Positions 1-8,209 of a stretch of 64,000 bases of DNA are shown one piece after another. A model generated the notes under the pieces. That model was not told the origin of the DNA. It was given only the letters and a program-made list of their open reading frames with translations, and did no database searches. The DNA comes from Candidatus Saccharimonadota bacterium (lineage in GTDB: Bacteria; Patescibacteriota; Saccharimonadia; Saccharimonadales; Saccharimonadaceae), in NCBI GenBank assembly GCA_030528355.1, contig JAUMZA010000002.1, forward strand, positions 43,070 to 107,069. Direction: 5' to 3'. The position numbers and the translations under genes are program-made. The number at the start of each line of letters is the position of its first letter. Positions within the stretch are counted from its first letter, which is position 1.

Positions 1-994
1 CAGCAATCACTGTGCCAGCCATCAAAAGCACTCGGGCCAACACAATGGCTGCAATGCCTACCTGCTGATCAATCCCGGCTGCCACTAAAAATCCTACCAT
101 AATAATCTCATAAGCACCGGCTCCACCAGGGGTAACCATAAAGATGCCGGCCGCTCCAGCCAAGCCATATGCTACGACAAGCGGAGCGGGATTAATCGGG
201 TGCCCCAAGGCTAAAAACGCACAATAAAACATTGCAATTTCAGCTAGGTTAAATATAAATCCCCACATAAATGGCACGATCAGCATTTTTTTCTTGGCGC
301 GCACCTGGCGATAATCTTTTTGCACTTCTTCAAAAAATGCAACTAACGGACGTGACGAGGTGATTATCTGTGGACGCTTCCCAAAGGTGAACATTCGCAC
401 TACGCTATTAGCCACTGCCGTTAGACGTGCCGCCAAACCTTCAAAGTGGCGGCCATGCTCAAGCAGGTAAATCACCACTGCAATCATACCAAGAATCGCC
501 AGCACCAACACCGCCGTGAGAGTTACCGTGAGCCGATTAAGTGCTCCATCAAACAACAAGGCTAGCACTGCAATCACCAGTAAAATTGCATATGCCCCAA
601 AGGTTACAATTACACGGGTAATTTGGGCAGCGGTTGATTTACTTGGCGGCACATTATAGTGCTTTAGTCGCCACCCCATATACGACACGCCACTCACCCC
701 GGCACTTGGCAGTACATGGTTAACAAAGTTCATTTCAAGCGATAATCGTGCAAGCGATGGCACCGAAATATGCTTGACTCGCCCCTGAGCACGCAAATAC
801 GAAAACATTGATTCGCCCGTTGCATAATACGACAAAAACTGCAGCGGCACCAGCAATAAAATCATCGTTAAGTCAACTTGATGCAGTAACTCCCAGGCAC
901 GCACAATTTCGTGTCTCGATGTAAACAGTATCACCCCTAATACGACTGCGGTGACAATACTCAGCCACGCACGGCCAGAAATCTTTTTTACCAT
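1..994 (-). CDS. Lysylphosphatidylglycerol synthase TM-region / UPF0104 flippase-like membrane protein (3' end outside window)
   Basis: The minus-strand frame is open from an ATG at 994 to the window edge, about 331 codons, so the C-terminus is missing. The translation starts MVKKISGRAWLSIV and is dominated by hydrophobic helices. It contains family-like stretches: NFVNHVLPSAGVSG near residue 80 and the glycine-rich MVTPGGAGAYE near residue 290. This matches the YbhN/AglD-like UPF0104 group, the membrane half of MprF-type proteins, which handle lipid or glycolipid intermediates. There is no sign of the soluble lysyl-transfer domain in the visible part. The ATG sits 7 nt behind a TATAAT box, so the mRNA is probably leaderless. 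It is divergent from the methyltransferase gene at 1039. The substrate cannot be deduced. Confidence 0.8.
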   Translation of the reverse strand, partial: MVKKISGRAWLSIVTAVVLGVILFTSRHEIVRAWELLHQVDLTMILLLVPLQFLSYYATGESMFSYLRAQGRVKHISVPSLARLSLEMNFVNHVLPSAGVSGVSYMGWRLKHYNVPPSKSTAAQITRVIVTFGAYAILLVIAVLALLFDGALNRLTVTLTAVLVLAILGMIAVVIYLLEHGRHFEGLAARLTAVANSVVRMFTFGKRPQIITSSRPLVAFFEEVQKDYRQVRAKKKMLIVPFMWGFIFNLAEIAMFYCAFLALGHPINPAPLVVAYGLAGAAGIFMVTPGGAGAYEIIMVGFLVAAGIDQQVGIAAIVLARVLLMAGTVIA

Positions 995-1001
995 ATAAAG
1001 T

Positions 1002-1007
1002 ATTATA
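1002..1007 (-). promoter_or_regulatory. -10 box TATAAT for the UPF0104 gene
   Basis: TATAAT on the minus strand lies 7 nt before the ATG at 994, which puts the start codon at about +1/+2 (leaderless). It is nearly back to back with the divergent -10 at 1027. Confidence 0.55.
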
Positions 1008-1026
1008 CGCCATTTTAATAATCAGG

Positions 1027-1032
1027 TATACT
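1027..1032 (+). promoter_or_regulatory. -10 box TATACT for the Trm11-like gene
   Basis: TATACT is followed by six bases and then the GTG start at 1039, exactly the spacing expected if transcription begins on the start codon. No Shine-Dalgarno sequence fits in between. Confidence 0.55.
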
Positions 1033-1038
1033 AGAAAG

Positions 1039-2205
1039 GTGATTTTATGTATTTTAGGACGACAACCAGAACTTGGCCTGGCCGAGCTTGAAGCACTCTA
1101 CCCAGGCAAGGTGCGTCGCTTTGGCAGAGAGGCCGCACTGGTTGATATCGCCACACTTGATGTGCAGCAGCTGGGTGGAACCCAAAAAGCCGGTGTAGTG
1201 CAACACGATATTCCCCACGTTGACTGGCAAGTAATATCACGCACTATCGTACAACACTATGCCGCTACAGCTAGCACAGCCAAGCTTACGATTGGATTTA
1301 GTGCTTACATGCCAACTATAAAGCCCTCACAGCTTTACAAGCTTGGTTTGCAGGTAAAGACAGCCATCAAACATGCCGGCGGCAGCGTGCGGCTCATTCC
1401 TAATGCCGCTCGCACACTTAATACCGCCACAAGCCACCACAATAAACTAGGCCTGAGTCCCCATAAAAAAGAGGTGATGATTATCCAGCACGGGCGACGC
1501 ACACTTATTGCGGAAAGTATTGGGGCCCAAAATATCACCGCCCTAGCTCGCCGTGATCAAGGCCGCCCTAAGCGTGATGCCTTTGTCGGCATGCTACCGC
1601 CAAAGCTTGCTCTTATGATGGTAAACATTGGCCTCGGTATGGCACAATCTTCCAAACCCCACCCCGCCCTGCTTGACCCATTCTGCGGCACAGGAGTGGT
1701 GCTACAAGAGGCTTATCTGCGCGGAGCAACTGTCTACGGCACTGATATAAGCGATAAAATGATTGACTTTAGCCAGCAAAACCTCGCCTGGCTGCAAAAA
1801 ACTCATCCCCATGCCAAGGGTGTATTAGGGGATATCAACCCAGGCGATGCCACTGCTCATCGTTGGAAGTATGGCAAAACTCTACAGGCTGTAGTGTGTG
1901 AAACGTACCTTGGGCAACCATTTAGTGCCACTCCTAGCCCTGCAAAACTACAACAGGTACGAGGCAACTGCAACGCTATCATAGGAGGATTTTTACACAA
2001 TATTCACCCCCAGCTTGCACACAGTACGCCGCTCTGCATTGCCGTACCTGCGTGGCGTAATCTTTCCAGCGGCGTGATCACTCGCCTGCCACTCGTGCGT
2101 GAATTGCATAAATACGGCTACACCTGTCACAACACTGCACCGCTTCTCTACTACCGAGAAGATCAAGTAGTTGCCCGTGATATTTTGCTGCTACGCACTC
2201 GTTAA
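1039..2205 (+). CDS. Trm11/TrmG10-like tRNA guanosine-N2 methyltransferase
   Basis: A 388-residue protein starting at GTG. The N-terminus (CILGRQPELGLAELEALYPG) resembles the N-terminal region of archaeal TrmG10 and Trm11 enzymes. A Rossmann methyltransferase domain follows, with the SAM-binding DPFCGTG at about residues 213-219 and an acidic GTDIS at the end of the next strand. Motif IV, normally N/D-P-P-Y/F, reads C-E-T-Y-L-G at about residue 286. Known relatives methylate G10 of tRNA at N2 with SAM; that substrate is inferred by family only. The start is chosen because the TATACT box lies 6 nt upstream (leaderless) and because the family N-terminus begins here. Confidence 0.75.
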   Translation: MILCILGRQPELGLAELEALYPGKVRRFGREAALVDIATLDVQQLGGTQKAGVVQHDIPHVDWQVISRTIVQHYAATASTAKLTIGFSAYMPTIKPSQLYKLGLQVKTAIKHAGGSVRLIPNAARTLNTATSHHNKLGLSPHKKEVMIIQHGRRTLIAESIGAQNITALARRDQGRPKRDAFVGMLPPKLALMMVNIGLGMAQSSKPHPALLDPFCGTGVVLQEAYLRGATVYGTDISDKMIDFSQQNLAWLQKTHPHAKGVLGDINPGDATAHRWKYGKTLQAVVCETYLGQPFSATPSPAKLQQVRGNCNAIIGGFLHNIHPQLAHSTPLCIAVPAWRNLSSGVITRLPLVRELHKYGYTCHNTAPLLYYREDQVVARDILLLRTR

Positions 2206-2301
2206 ATCCCCCGCCCGACACAAAAGTAGCAAAATCAGGGAGACCCGCTTACAATACAAGCTGCTTGTGGCACAGGGCTAATACTTATTACGTTATAATG
2301 C

Positions 2302-2342
2302 CATAAAAAATATAACACCGTCGCTGCCGTACGGTGCTATAT
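2302..2342 (-). terminator. Rho-independent terminator of the acidic membrane protein gene
   Basis: On the minus strand GCACCGT pairs with ACGGTG(T), flanked by ATATA/TATAT, and the stem is followed by a T6 run. It lies 19 nt behind the stop at 2361. Confidence 0.75.
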
Positions 2343-2360
2343 GTATAAATGCTCGCTACA

Positions 2361-3401
2361 CTATTGCTGGGTAAATGCCTCTAGTGTCTGCATGAGCGAA
2401 TCAAGTTCTTTTTTACCAGACTTCCAAATATCCTGATCTTTTTGCTTGCTGCTAATACAGCGTTCGTCAACTGGAATAAAGGCAAAATACCAATCTCCTA
2501 GCTTCTTGACGTTCTTTTTTACATCTTTATTTTCGATAGTTTCTGGCATAGCAAGCAGGTCATCGTAGGTTGCCTTTGTCATGCGTCGCACAACCGCCAG
2601 TGTGCCATCTTCGCTATATGCCTTACAAGAATCAATCGCACCGTTTGAAAGATCGGCCGGCTTAGCACGCATTAAGCTTAATGAACGCACCTTCATCGTT
2701 TCACCACCATAGAGCGGTTCAACTGCAAACGAAAGGTCTTGACTGCCATCAGTTGCCTTGTAACGCATTGTCCACTCAGGAATCATACGATACCCGTTAA
2801 TTACCGCACCATTTGCCGCAAGACGAACTGTCGCTTCTGGTGACTCGGTGGCATTTTTTGCCGGAGCAGTCCTTGGCTTCTGAGCAAGCTCCTGTTCTCT
2901 GTTACGAAGCTGCTGTTCAAGGCTGGTAATTTTAGTATCGCTATCAATCTTTTGCAAAAATAGCCAGCCAGCCGCACCAATTGCCGCAAATGCAAGCAAG
3001 CTCATCAACACAGAAGCCAACACACTCTTCGAGCCGCCGCTCTTTTTCGGGAGACGCTTCTCTGCCTTTTTGGCGCTAGTTGCCATTTCGGCACGCATCT
3101 TGTCGATAAGCGACGCATTCTCTTCCTTCGCTGGCTCGTCTTTTACGGCTGGCACCTCTTTTTCTGGCTTTGCATCGGCTGCCGCTCGAGAAATATCATC
3201 AATTCGCCGCACTGGCACATCCTCTTGGTCGTCCGCAGCCATATCTACTACATCATCTTCATCATCCAAGATATCGTCCGCATCGGACTCAATCCCTTCA
3301 ACACGCTCCAGTTCACGATCAATATCGGTGCGTGTATCAATATCATCTGCTTTTTGCTGTACCAAATCGGACGCATTATTTTCTAGATCTTCTTTACCCA
3401 T
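2361..3401 (-). CDS. Acidic single-pass membrane protein, function unknown
   Basis: About 346 residues from the ATG at 3401. Longer in-frame starts at 3455 and 3428 exist, but 3401 follows an AAGGATAAGGGG stretch and fits ribosome binding best. The first about 110 residues are extremely acidic (runs such as DADDILDDEDDVVD), then a basic stretch precedes one membrane helix near residue 130 (VLASVLMSLLAFAAIGAAGW). A short coiled coil (LEQQLRNREQELAQ) and an extracytoplasmic domain of about 160 residues with two cysteines follow. I do not recognise the outer domain. The architecture of charged cytoplasmic head, one helix and outer domain recurs in other unknown proteins of this window. Confidence 0.75.
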   Translation of the reverse strand: MGKEDLENNASDLVQQKADDIDTRTDIDRELERVEGIESDADDILDDEDDVVDMAADDQEDVPVRRIDDISRAAADAKPEKEVPAVKDEPAKEENASLIDKMRAEMATSAKKAEKRLPKKSGGSKSVLASVLMSLLAFAAIGAAGWLFLQKIDSDTKITSLEQQLRNREQELAQKPRTAPAKNATESPEATVRLAANGAVINGYRMIPEWTMRYKATDGSQDLSFAVEPLYGGETMKVRSLSLMRAKPADLSNGAIDSCKAYSEDGTLAVVRRMTKATYDDLLAMPETIENKDVKKNVKKLGDWYFAFIPVDERCISSKQKDQDIWKSGKKELDSLMQTLEAFTQQ

Positions 3402-3458
3402 ACCCCTTATCCTTTTTCTTATACCCATGGTACAGATTTTTATAAAAAACGTCAATGC

Positions 3459-3487
3459 TTGACGAAAAAGCCTCTCTAGCGTACAAT
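3459..3487 (+). promoter_or_regulatory. Sigma70-type promoter of rpmA
   Basis: TTGACG (3459-3464), 17-nt spacer, TACAAT (3482-3487), about 45 nt before the rpmA start. Near-consensus in sequence and exact in spacing. Confidence 0.85.
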
Positions 3488-3531
3488 AGTAAAGATTGTA
3501 TTTATTAGAAGCATTTAAGGAGTGAGTTTAG

Positions 3532-3804
3532 ATGTCAAAAGTTAAAGCTGGTGGTTCAAGTAAGAACATCCACAACAACGCCGGTCAACGTCTTGGCGTG
3601 AAGCGTTTTGGCGGTCAAAAAGTGCACGCAGGCGAAGTGCTTGTACGCCAAACTGGTGCAACAAAAATTGCAGGCGAAGGCACCTATATGAGCCGCAACT
3701 ACACTATTCATGCAGCAAAAGATGGTGTAGTGACCTTCAAGAAAGTAAAGAAGACTCTCTTTACTGGCAAAACTGCCCCACGCACCCAAGTAACTGTTGT
3801 ATAA
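3532..3804 (+). CDS. rpmA: 50S ribosomal protein L27
   Basis: A 90-residue protein with the bL27 core RLGVKRFGGQKVHAGEVLVRQ and the downstream DGVVTFKK strand. bL27 sits at the peptidyl-transferase centre of the large subunit, with its N-terminal tail reaching the P-site tRNA. The tail here (MSKVKAGGSSKN) differs from the usual MAHKKGGGSTRNG, but the GGSSKN part is recognisable. The ATG follows AAGGAG with an 11-nt gap, its own promoter lies upstream and a terminator follows, so it is a single-gene unit. In many bacteria rpmA adjoins rplU; here rplU is about 50 kb away. Confidence 0.96.
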   Translation: MSKVKAGGSSKNIHNNAGQRLGVKRFGGQKVHAGEVLVRQTGATKIAGEGTYMSRNYTIHAAKDGVVTFKKVKKTLFTGKTAPRTQVTVV

Positions 3805-3827
3805 ATTGGTGCGAAGCATCGCAACAT

Positions 3828-3855
3828 ATCACCCTCCATCTGGTGGGTGATTTTT
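3828..3855 (+). terminator. Terminator of rpmA
   Basis: ATCACCC pairs with GGGTGAT around a 10-nt loop, followed by T5. Confidence 0.8.
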
Positions 3856-3890
3856 GTATAGCAACAGTAAAGCCACCACTGCCGTATTAT

Positions 3891-3918
3891 ATAAAATCCA
3901 CCTCTGTAAAAGAGGTGG
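3891..3918 (-). terminator. Terminator of ctpA
   Basis: CCACCTCT pairs with AGAGGTGG around a 5-nt loop. On the minus strand the stem runs into ATTTTAT. It sits 33 nt behind the ctpA stop. Confidence 0.7.
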
Positions 3919-3950
3919 AAACCCATCGCACATATCATCCCTCTGCTAAC

Positions 3951-5162
3951 CTACTGCAGATGAGCAAGCGCGGCGGCAAGTTGCGGGTCACGATTGTTGT
4001 TGACGTCATCGTGTGTCAGCTCAACCGCTTTATCTGGCAAAATACCTTCTTTACTAATGCTTTTGCCATGTGGTGTGTACCAATTGGCAATTGTTACCTT
4101 CAATATATCGCCTTTTGGCAAGTTAATAATTTCTTGTACACTCCCCTTGCCGTAGGACTTTTCACCAATGAGCGTTGCCACCTTGTGATCCTTTAAGGCA
4201 CCGGCCACAATCTCACTGGCACTAGCCGAGCCAGCATCAATCAACACTACCGTTGGCACCCCAGCCAGCAGTGCCTGTGTGCCAGATGTAAGCGTCTTAT
4301 TGTGACTATGCTTACCTTTTTCACTCACAACAGGCTTATCGTGTAGCCATACGCCAGCCACTTCAACCCCAGTCTGCAGATAACCGCCGCCGTTGCCACG
4401 CAAGTCAAGCACAATGCCTTTGACATTTTGCCGCTTAAATTGCTGAGCAGCAGCCCGCACCTTCGCACCACTGTCGCTACCAAATCGGCTCAACTTAATA
4501 ATGCCGACACCGTCCTTATACTCAGTTTCTACATCGGGCGACACGATTTCGGCACGCTTCACCGAAATCTCCTTTCGCTCGGTGCCTCGTTGCAATGTCA
4601 ACTTTACGGTAGTGCCAATTTCGCCACGAATTTTTCGCACTACTTCATCAACCGTTGCCGAACCAACCGACTCATCGTTGACCGCCAGCACAACATCACC
4701 CGATTGCACCCCCGCCTGAGCCGCTGGAGTGTCTTTAATTGGGCGGATGATCGTTACCTTACCATTACGCATACCCATCTCTGCACCGATACCACCGCCA
4801 ATACTACCAGTAAGTTCTTTTTCGAGTTCCTCAGCCTCTTTAGGGGTGTAATATTCGGTGTACGGATCGCCTGTTGCCGCCACAATTCCCTTGCTGGCAA
4901 ACTGGGCAAGTGTCGCCTCGTCAATGTCACCATTATATTTTGCCTTCAAGGCACGGTAGACATCCTGGGTATCGGCCAAATCTACCGAGGCAAACGGGCC
5001 ACTCTTTACGCCGAGCTGTGCGGCGATCGCTGCCACCACATTTTTACCACCCGAACCAATCATAAATCCACCTACCAAAGCACATGCCACGGCGAGCATT
5101 ACAAACATACCGCTAAACTGTCGCTTGTTAGATTGTTCTGTATGACGATTCGACTTCTGCAC
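3951..5162 (-). CDS. ctpA: Carboxyl-terminal processing serine protease (S41)
   Basis: A 403-residue membrane-anchored protease starting at GTG. One N-terminal helix (FVMLAVACALVGGFMIG) precedes a PDZ domain (about residues 120-200, with QAGVQSGDVVLAVN) and the S41 catalytic domain. The Ser/Lys pair is visible: Ser314 in GSASASE and Lys339 in YGKGSVQ, with Gln343 four residues on; the 25-residue Ser-Lys spacing is that of Bacillus CtpB. Substrates of such proteases are cell-envelope or signalling proteins. It follows the CHAP hydrolase and ftsEX, the place where Bacillus also carries ctpB. A terminator follows. Confidence 0.95.
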   Translation of the reverse strand: MQKSNRHTEQSNKRQFSGMFVMLAVACALVGGFMIGSGGKNVVAAIAAQLGVKSGPFASVDLADTQDVYRALKAKYNGDIDEATLAQFASKGIVAATGDPYTEYYTPKEAEELEKELTGSIGGGIGAEMGMRNGKVTIIRPIKDTPAAQAGVQSGDVVLAVNDESVGSATVDEVVRKIRGEIGTTVKLTLQRGTERKEISVKRAEIVSPDVETEYKDGVGIIKLSRFGSDSGAKVRAAAQQFKRQNVKGIVLDLRGNGGGYLQTGVEVAGVWLHDKPVVSEKGKHSHNKTLTSGTQALLAGVPTVVLIDAGSASASEIVAGALKDHKVATLIGEKSYGKGSVQEIINLPKGDILKVTIANWYTPHGKSISKEGILPDKAVELTHDDVNNNRDPQLAAALAHLQ

Positions 5163-5195
5163 AAACTTCTCCCTTTTATCCTCATATAATTATAA

Positions 5196-5214
5196 CGCAC
5201 ATGCTAGTTGTGCG
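5196..5214 (-). terminator. Hairpin between the CHAP hydrolase gene and ctpA, possible terminator
   Basis: CGCACA pairs with TGTGCG around a 7-nt loop, followed on the minus strand by an AT-rich stretch that also contains a TATAAT box for ctpA. The T-run is weak. Confidence 0.4.
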
Positions 5215-5247
5215 CTATAATTTATACGATTTATACAACGGTTATGA

Positions 5248-6414
5248 TTAGAAATAGATGTAAGTTAAACCGCTAGCCGAGCGAGTATACTTACGATACA
5301 AACCATCCCAAGCGAGATTGTAATCACTCACGGTAATAGTACCATCACCGTTGACACTCTCAACATACATCACGTGTCCGTAGTAGCCAACGTACTGCAC
5401 GGCAGCAGCACCAGCCTTTGGCGTAGAGCCATTTGGAATACCGTACCGGGCAGTGGTATCTGGCCACTGGTTTGCATTACCACGGCCACCAAAGTGTGGC
5501 ACAAAACGGCCAGTGCTATGGATTTTCCAGGCAACATAGCTTACACACTCACGAGTGTACAAGCCCCAATTATCAACATATGCATCGAGTGGAGCATTCG
5601 CCCATACGCCCGGGTAACCACCGCCGCCAGGGGTACCAGATGGTACCACGCCAACAGCACCGTTACGGCCACCAATCGCTGCCGCTGCTGCCCGGCGATT
5701 TTCTTCTGCCTGAGCAGCACGCAAGCGGTCGATATGTGCATTGCTTTGCTGAGCACGTTCACGGTAGGCGTTTTCCTCACCCTTGGTCTCTTCAATCAAC
5801 TTTTGCTTTTCGGCTTCTTTTTGTGCAAGCTGTTCACGCTGACTTTTTTGATTAGCGATTTCACGCTTCACTTCAAGCTGCTGTGCTTCAAGCTTCTTCT
5901 TTAGACGATTAATCTCATCGACTGTTTCGGTCAGCTTGCTTTGCATCGCCGCCTGCTGACTCATACTATCCACCACATCGGCAATATTACCCTTACTTGC
6001 CACCATTTCAAGTGGAGTGGTTTTTTGGGCAATCGAATAATCAACAATTACATCGCCAAGTGCAGCTTTGTTTTCATCGATCTTCTTTTGGCTTTCTTTG
6101 ATATCCGCTTCAAGCTTATCGTGGCGGGCTTGACTCTTCTGGAGCTGCTCTTGAATTGCACGAGATTGTGCCTCAAGATTAGCCAACTCCTCCTGATAAG
6201 TCGCCGCCATACGTGCAAACTCATCGGCGTGGCCGTTGTTACGATTAACATCTTCTTGTGCAGCCCTGATTTGATCATCATACTTATCGGCGAACACGGT
6301 TTTGCCAAGTTGAATTGGCATCGAAAGAGTCACCAATACCGCACACGCAACCGTAGCAGCCCGAGCGGCGAATGACTGTTTCGAAACTAACGTTGTGGTG
6401 GATTGTAGCTTCAT
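5248..6414 (-). CDS. Secreted coiled-coil CHAP-domain peptidoglycan hydrolase (PcsB-like)
   Basis: 388 residues. The N-terminal basic stretch and hydrophobic segment (VACAVLVTLSMPIQLG) form a signal peptide or anchor, ending near VFA. Residues about 45-245 are long coiled coil rich in E, Q, K and A. A glycine-rich linker leads to a C-terminal CHAP domain with catalytic Cys290 (ECVSYVAW) and His347 (GHVMYVE). This layout is that of streptococcal PcsB and related hydrolases, which cut septal peptidoglycan only when activated by FtsEX through their coiled coil. The gene lies directly downstream of ftsE-ftsX, which supports the same role here by inference. The start codon is 9 nt behind a TACTAT box. 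Confidence 0.9.
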   Translation of the reverse strand: MKLQSTTTLVSKQSFAARAATVACAVLVTLSMPIQLGKTVFADKYDDQIRAAQEDVNRNNGHADEFARMAATYQEELANLEAQSRAIQEQLQKSQARHDKLEADIKESQKKIDENKAALGDVIVDYSIAQKTTPLEMVASKGNIADVVDSMSQQAAMQSKLTETVDEINRLKKKLEAQQLEVKREIANQKSQREQLAQKEAEKQKLIEETKGEENAYRERAQQSNAHIDRLRAAQAEENRRAAAAAIGGRNGAVGVVPSGTPGGGGYPGVWANAPLDAYVDNWGLYTRECVSYVAWKIHSTGRFVPHFGGRGNANQWPDTTARYGIPNGSTPKAGAAAVQYVGYYGHVMYVESVNGDGTITVSDYNLAWDGLYRKYTRSASGLTYIYF

Positions 6415-6523
6415 ACTATTACCATAGTACTATAACCACAAGCAGCTTGTCAAACGCATCCGCCCTTTTTGACGTTGTGAAATCAACTAAACAACCTCCG
6501 CTCTACGAGCAGCCCCTACCCTG

Positions 6524-7507
6524 CTAAATTTTTAGGTAACGACGAGTTGCAAAGAGCGATGAAATAATCCCAATCAACGCACCAATCGCAATCAAACCAA
6601 GCAACACCACGCCCGAATAGGTTGTTACGATGTACATGGTCTGCCCCACTTGAATACCATATGATTCAAGTTTTTGCCGTGCTAACATCAACACCAACAC
6701 CCCAAGGCCGGTTGCAAGCAACGCCGCAATAAACCCATACACTATTGCTTCTACCACAAATGGCCCACGGATAAAGCCCTTATCGGCACCGATCAGCTTC
6801 ATCATCTGAATTTCTTCTTTGCGGTTAAAAATCGCCATACGGATTGTATTAAACACAATAAGCGATGAAATGGTGATCAAAATCACACTCACTGCTAAGC
6901 CAGCTTTTTCGGCAAAATTCACCCAGCGGCCAATATTATCGATAGCAGCTCGTTTTTCGCCCGCAAACGAAGCCTCTCGCTTTGGATCTTTATAGGTTTG
7001 ATAAAGTTTATTAGTCTTAATATACTCTTCTAGTGATTGCGTGTTATTAATATCAGTTAAATTAACCCGAAACACATACGAAAACTTTGTATTTGCGATT
7101 GTTAATGCATTTAGCAAGCCGGGATTGTTTTTGTTGGTTTCGGCGTAATCCTTTTGTGCTTGCTCTGGCGTAATAAGCGTTACTGTTCGCACGCCTGTCA
7201 ACTCAGCAATGTCACCTCGCATTTTTGCAAGTTCTTTCGCTGGAGCATCGTGGCGAATATAAATCGACATATCTACTTTGTCACGAATCAAAGCCACACT
7301 ATCAAGCAAAATATTACGCGACATAAGCGACACCATCACTACAAACAGCGTTAGCGTCATCATAGCAGTTGCGGCCACTGTTAGCCAGGCATTGCGGCTA
7401 AAGTTGTGTACACCATAGCGACACATTCGCACAAACGTAAGCCATTGGCGACGCTTGCGCTTTTGCAACGCAAACTCTTTGGCGTTCATCTTCTTTTTAC
7501 GGCTCAT
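6524..7507 (-). CDS. ftsX: Cell-division ABC transporter membrane subunit FtsX
   Basis: 327 residues: basic cytoplasmic N-terminus (SRKKKMNAKEFALQKRKRRQ), TM1 near residues 40-62, an extracellular domain of about 120 residues, then three helices near 200-220, 250-275 and 295-318 of the FtsX permease fold. FtsX does not transport; it relays FtsE ATP hydrolysis to an external peptidoglycan hydrolase. The ATG overlaps the ftsE stop (ATGA), so the two are translationally coupled, and the probable hydrolase partner follows immediately. Confidence 0.95.
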   Translation of the reverse strand: MSRKKKMNAKEFALQKRKRRQWLTFVRMCRYGVHNFSRNAWLTVAATAMMTLTLFVVMVSLMSRNILLDSVALIRDKVDMSIYIRHDAPAKELAKMRGDIAELTGVRTVTLITPEQAQKDYAETNKNNPGLLNALTIANTKFSYVFRVNLTDINNTQSLEEYIKTNKLYQTYKDPKREASFAGEKRAAIDNIGRWVNFAEKAGLAVSVILITISSLIVFNTIRMAIFNRKEEIQMMKLIGADKGFIRGPFVVEAIVYGFIAALLATGLGVLVLMLARQKLESYGIQVGQTMYIVTTYSGVVLLGLIAIGALIGIISSLFATRRYLKI

Positions 7508-8187
7508 TGTCGATAACTCCCCTGTACTTGATCGCTAGTGATTTTACCATGGTCCAGCACCACCACACGACGCTTTAGCTTATTGACAATCTCTACATTA
7601 TGGGTCGTGAGCAGTACCGTTGTGCCATATTTATTGATTTTTTCAAGCAACTTAACGATATCCCAACTGTGCTTAGGGTCAAGGTTACCGGTTGGCTCAT
7701 CGGCAATCAAAATCTTTGGCTGACGCACAATCGCACGAGCAATTGCCACTCGCTGCCGCTCACCACCGCTCAGCTGGTGCGGAAAACTCTTTTCTTTTCC
7801 CTTCAGACCCACCAGTTCAATCACCTTTGGCACGGTAGTTTTAATCTCACGATTGGTCATGCCGGCAATTTCAAGGGCAAAGGCCACGTTTTCAAACACT
7901 GTCCGCTGTGGCAATAGCTTAAAATCCTGAAACACCACGCCAATTTTACGACGAAGCAGCGGAATATGGCGATCCTTTAGAGTGTCATAATCGATACCAC
8001 CTACCACAATTTTACCACTGGACGGTTTTTCCTCACGGGTGAGTAGCTTAAGCAATGTTGATTTGCCTGCACCGCTCGTCCCCACCAAAATCACAAATTC
8101 TTTTGGGTTGATATGCAAACTCACCCTATTAAGTGCCGGCTTGTGGCTCTTGTTGTATGTTTTTGTTACCCTATCCAATAAAATCAT
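7504..8187 (-). CDS. ftsE: Cell-division ATPase FtsE
   Basis: 227 residues from the ATG at 8187, which starts MILLDRVTKTYN as FtsE proteins do. An ATG 11 codons upstream is possible but extends into prfB and adds nothing family-like. Walker A GTSGAGKST, Q-loop VFQDFKLLP, signature LSGGERQRVAIARA, Walker [13 protein letters not shown] and the H-loop LTTHN are all present. FtsE powers FtsX in septal wall splitting. A TATAAT box ends 7 nt before this ATG, suggesting a leaderless internal transcript for ftsEX. The stop TGA overlaps the ftsX start. Confidence 0.95.
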   Translation of the reverse strand: MILLDRVTKTYNKSHKPALNRVSLHINPKEFVILVGTSGAGKSTLLKLLTREEKPSSGKIVVGGIDYDTLKDRHIPLLRRKIGVVFQDFKLLPQRTVFENVAFALEIAGMTNREIKTTVPKVIELVGLKGKEKSFPHQLSGGERQRVAIARAIVRQPKILIADEPTGNLDPKHSWDIVKLLEKINKYGTTVLLTTHNVEIVNKLKRRVVVLDHGKITSDQVQGSYRQ

Positions 8188-8194
8188 TACTTTT

Positions 8195-8200
8195 ATTATA
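8195..8200 (-). promoter_or_regulatory. Putative -10 box TATAAT for ftsE
   Basis: TATAAT lies 7 nt before the ATG at 8187. No good -35 is seen (TTGAAA is present but only 14 nt away). Confidence 0.4.
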
Positions 8201-8209
8201 TCATAAGTG

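Noticed and set aside
4428-5189. 253-residue plus-strand ORF opposite ctpA
   Set aside because: It is the antisense of a highly conserved protease gene and has no motif or ribosome site.
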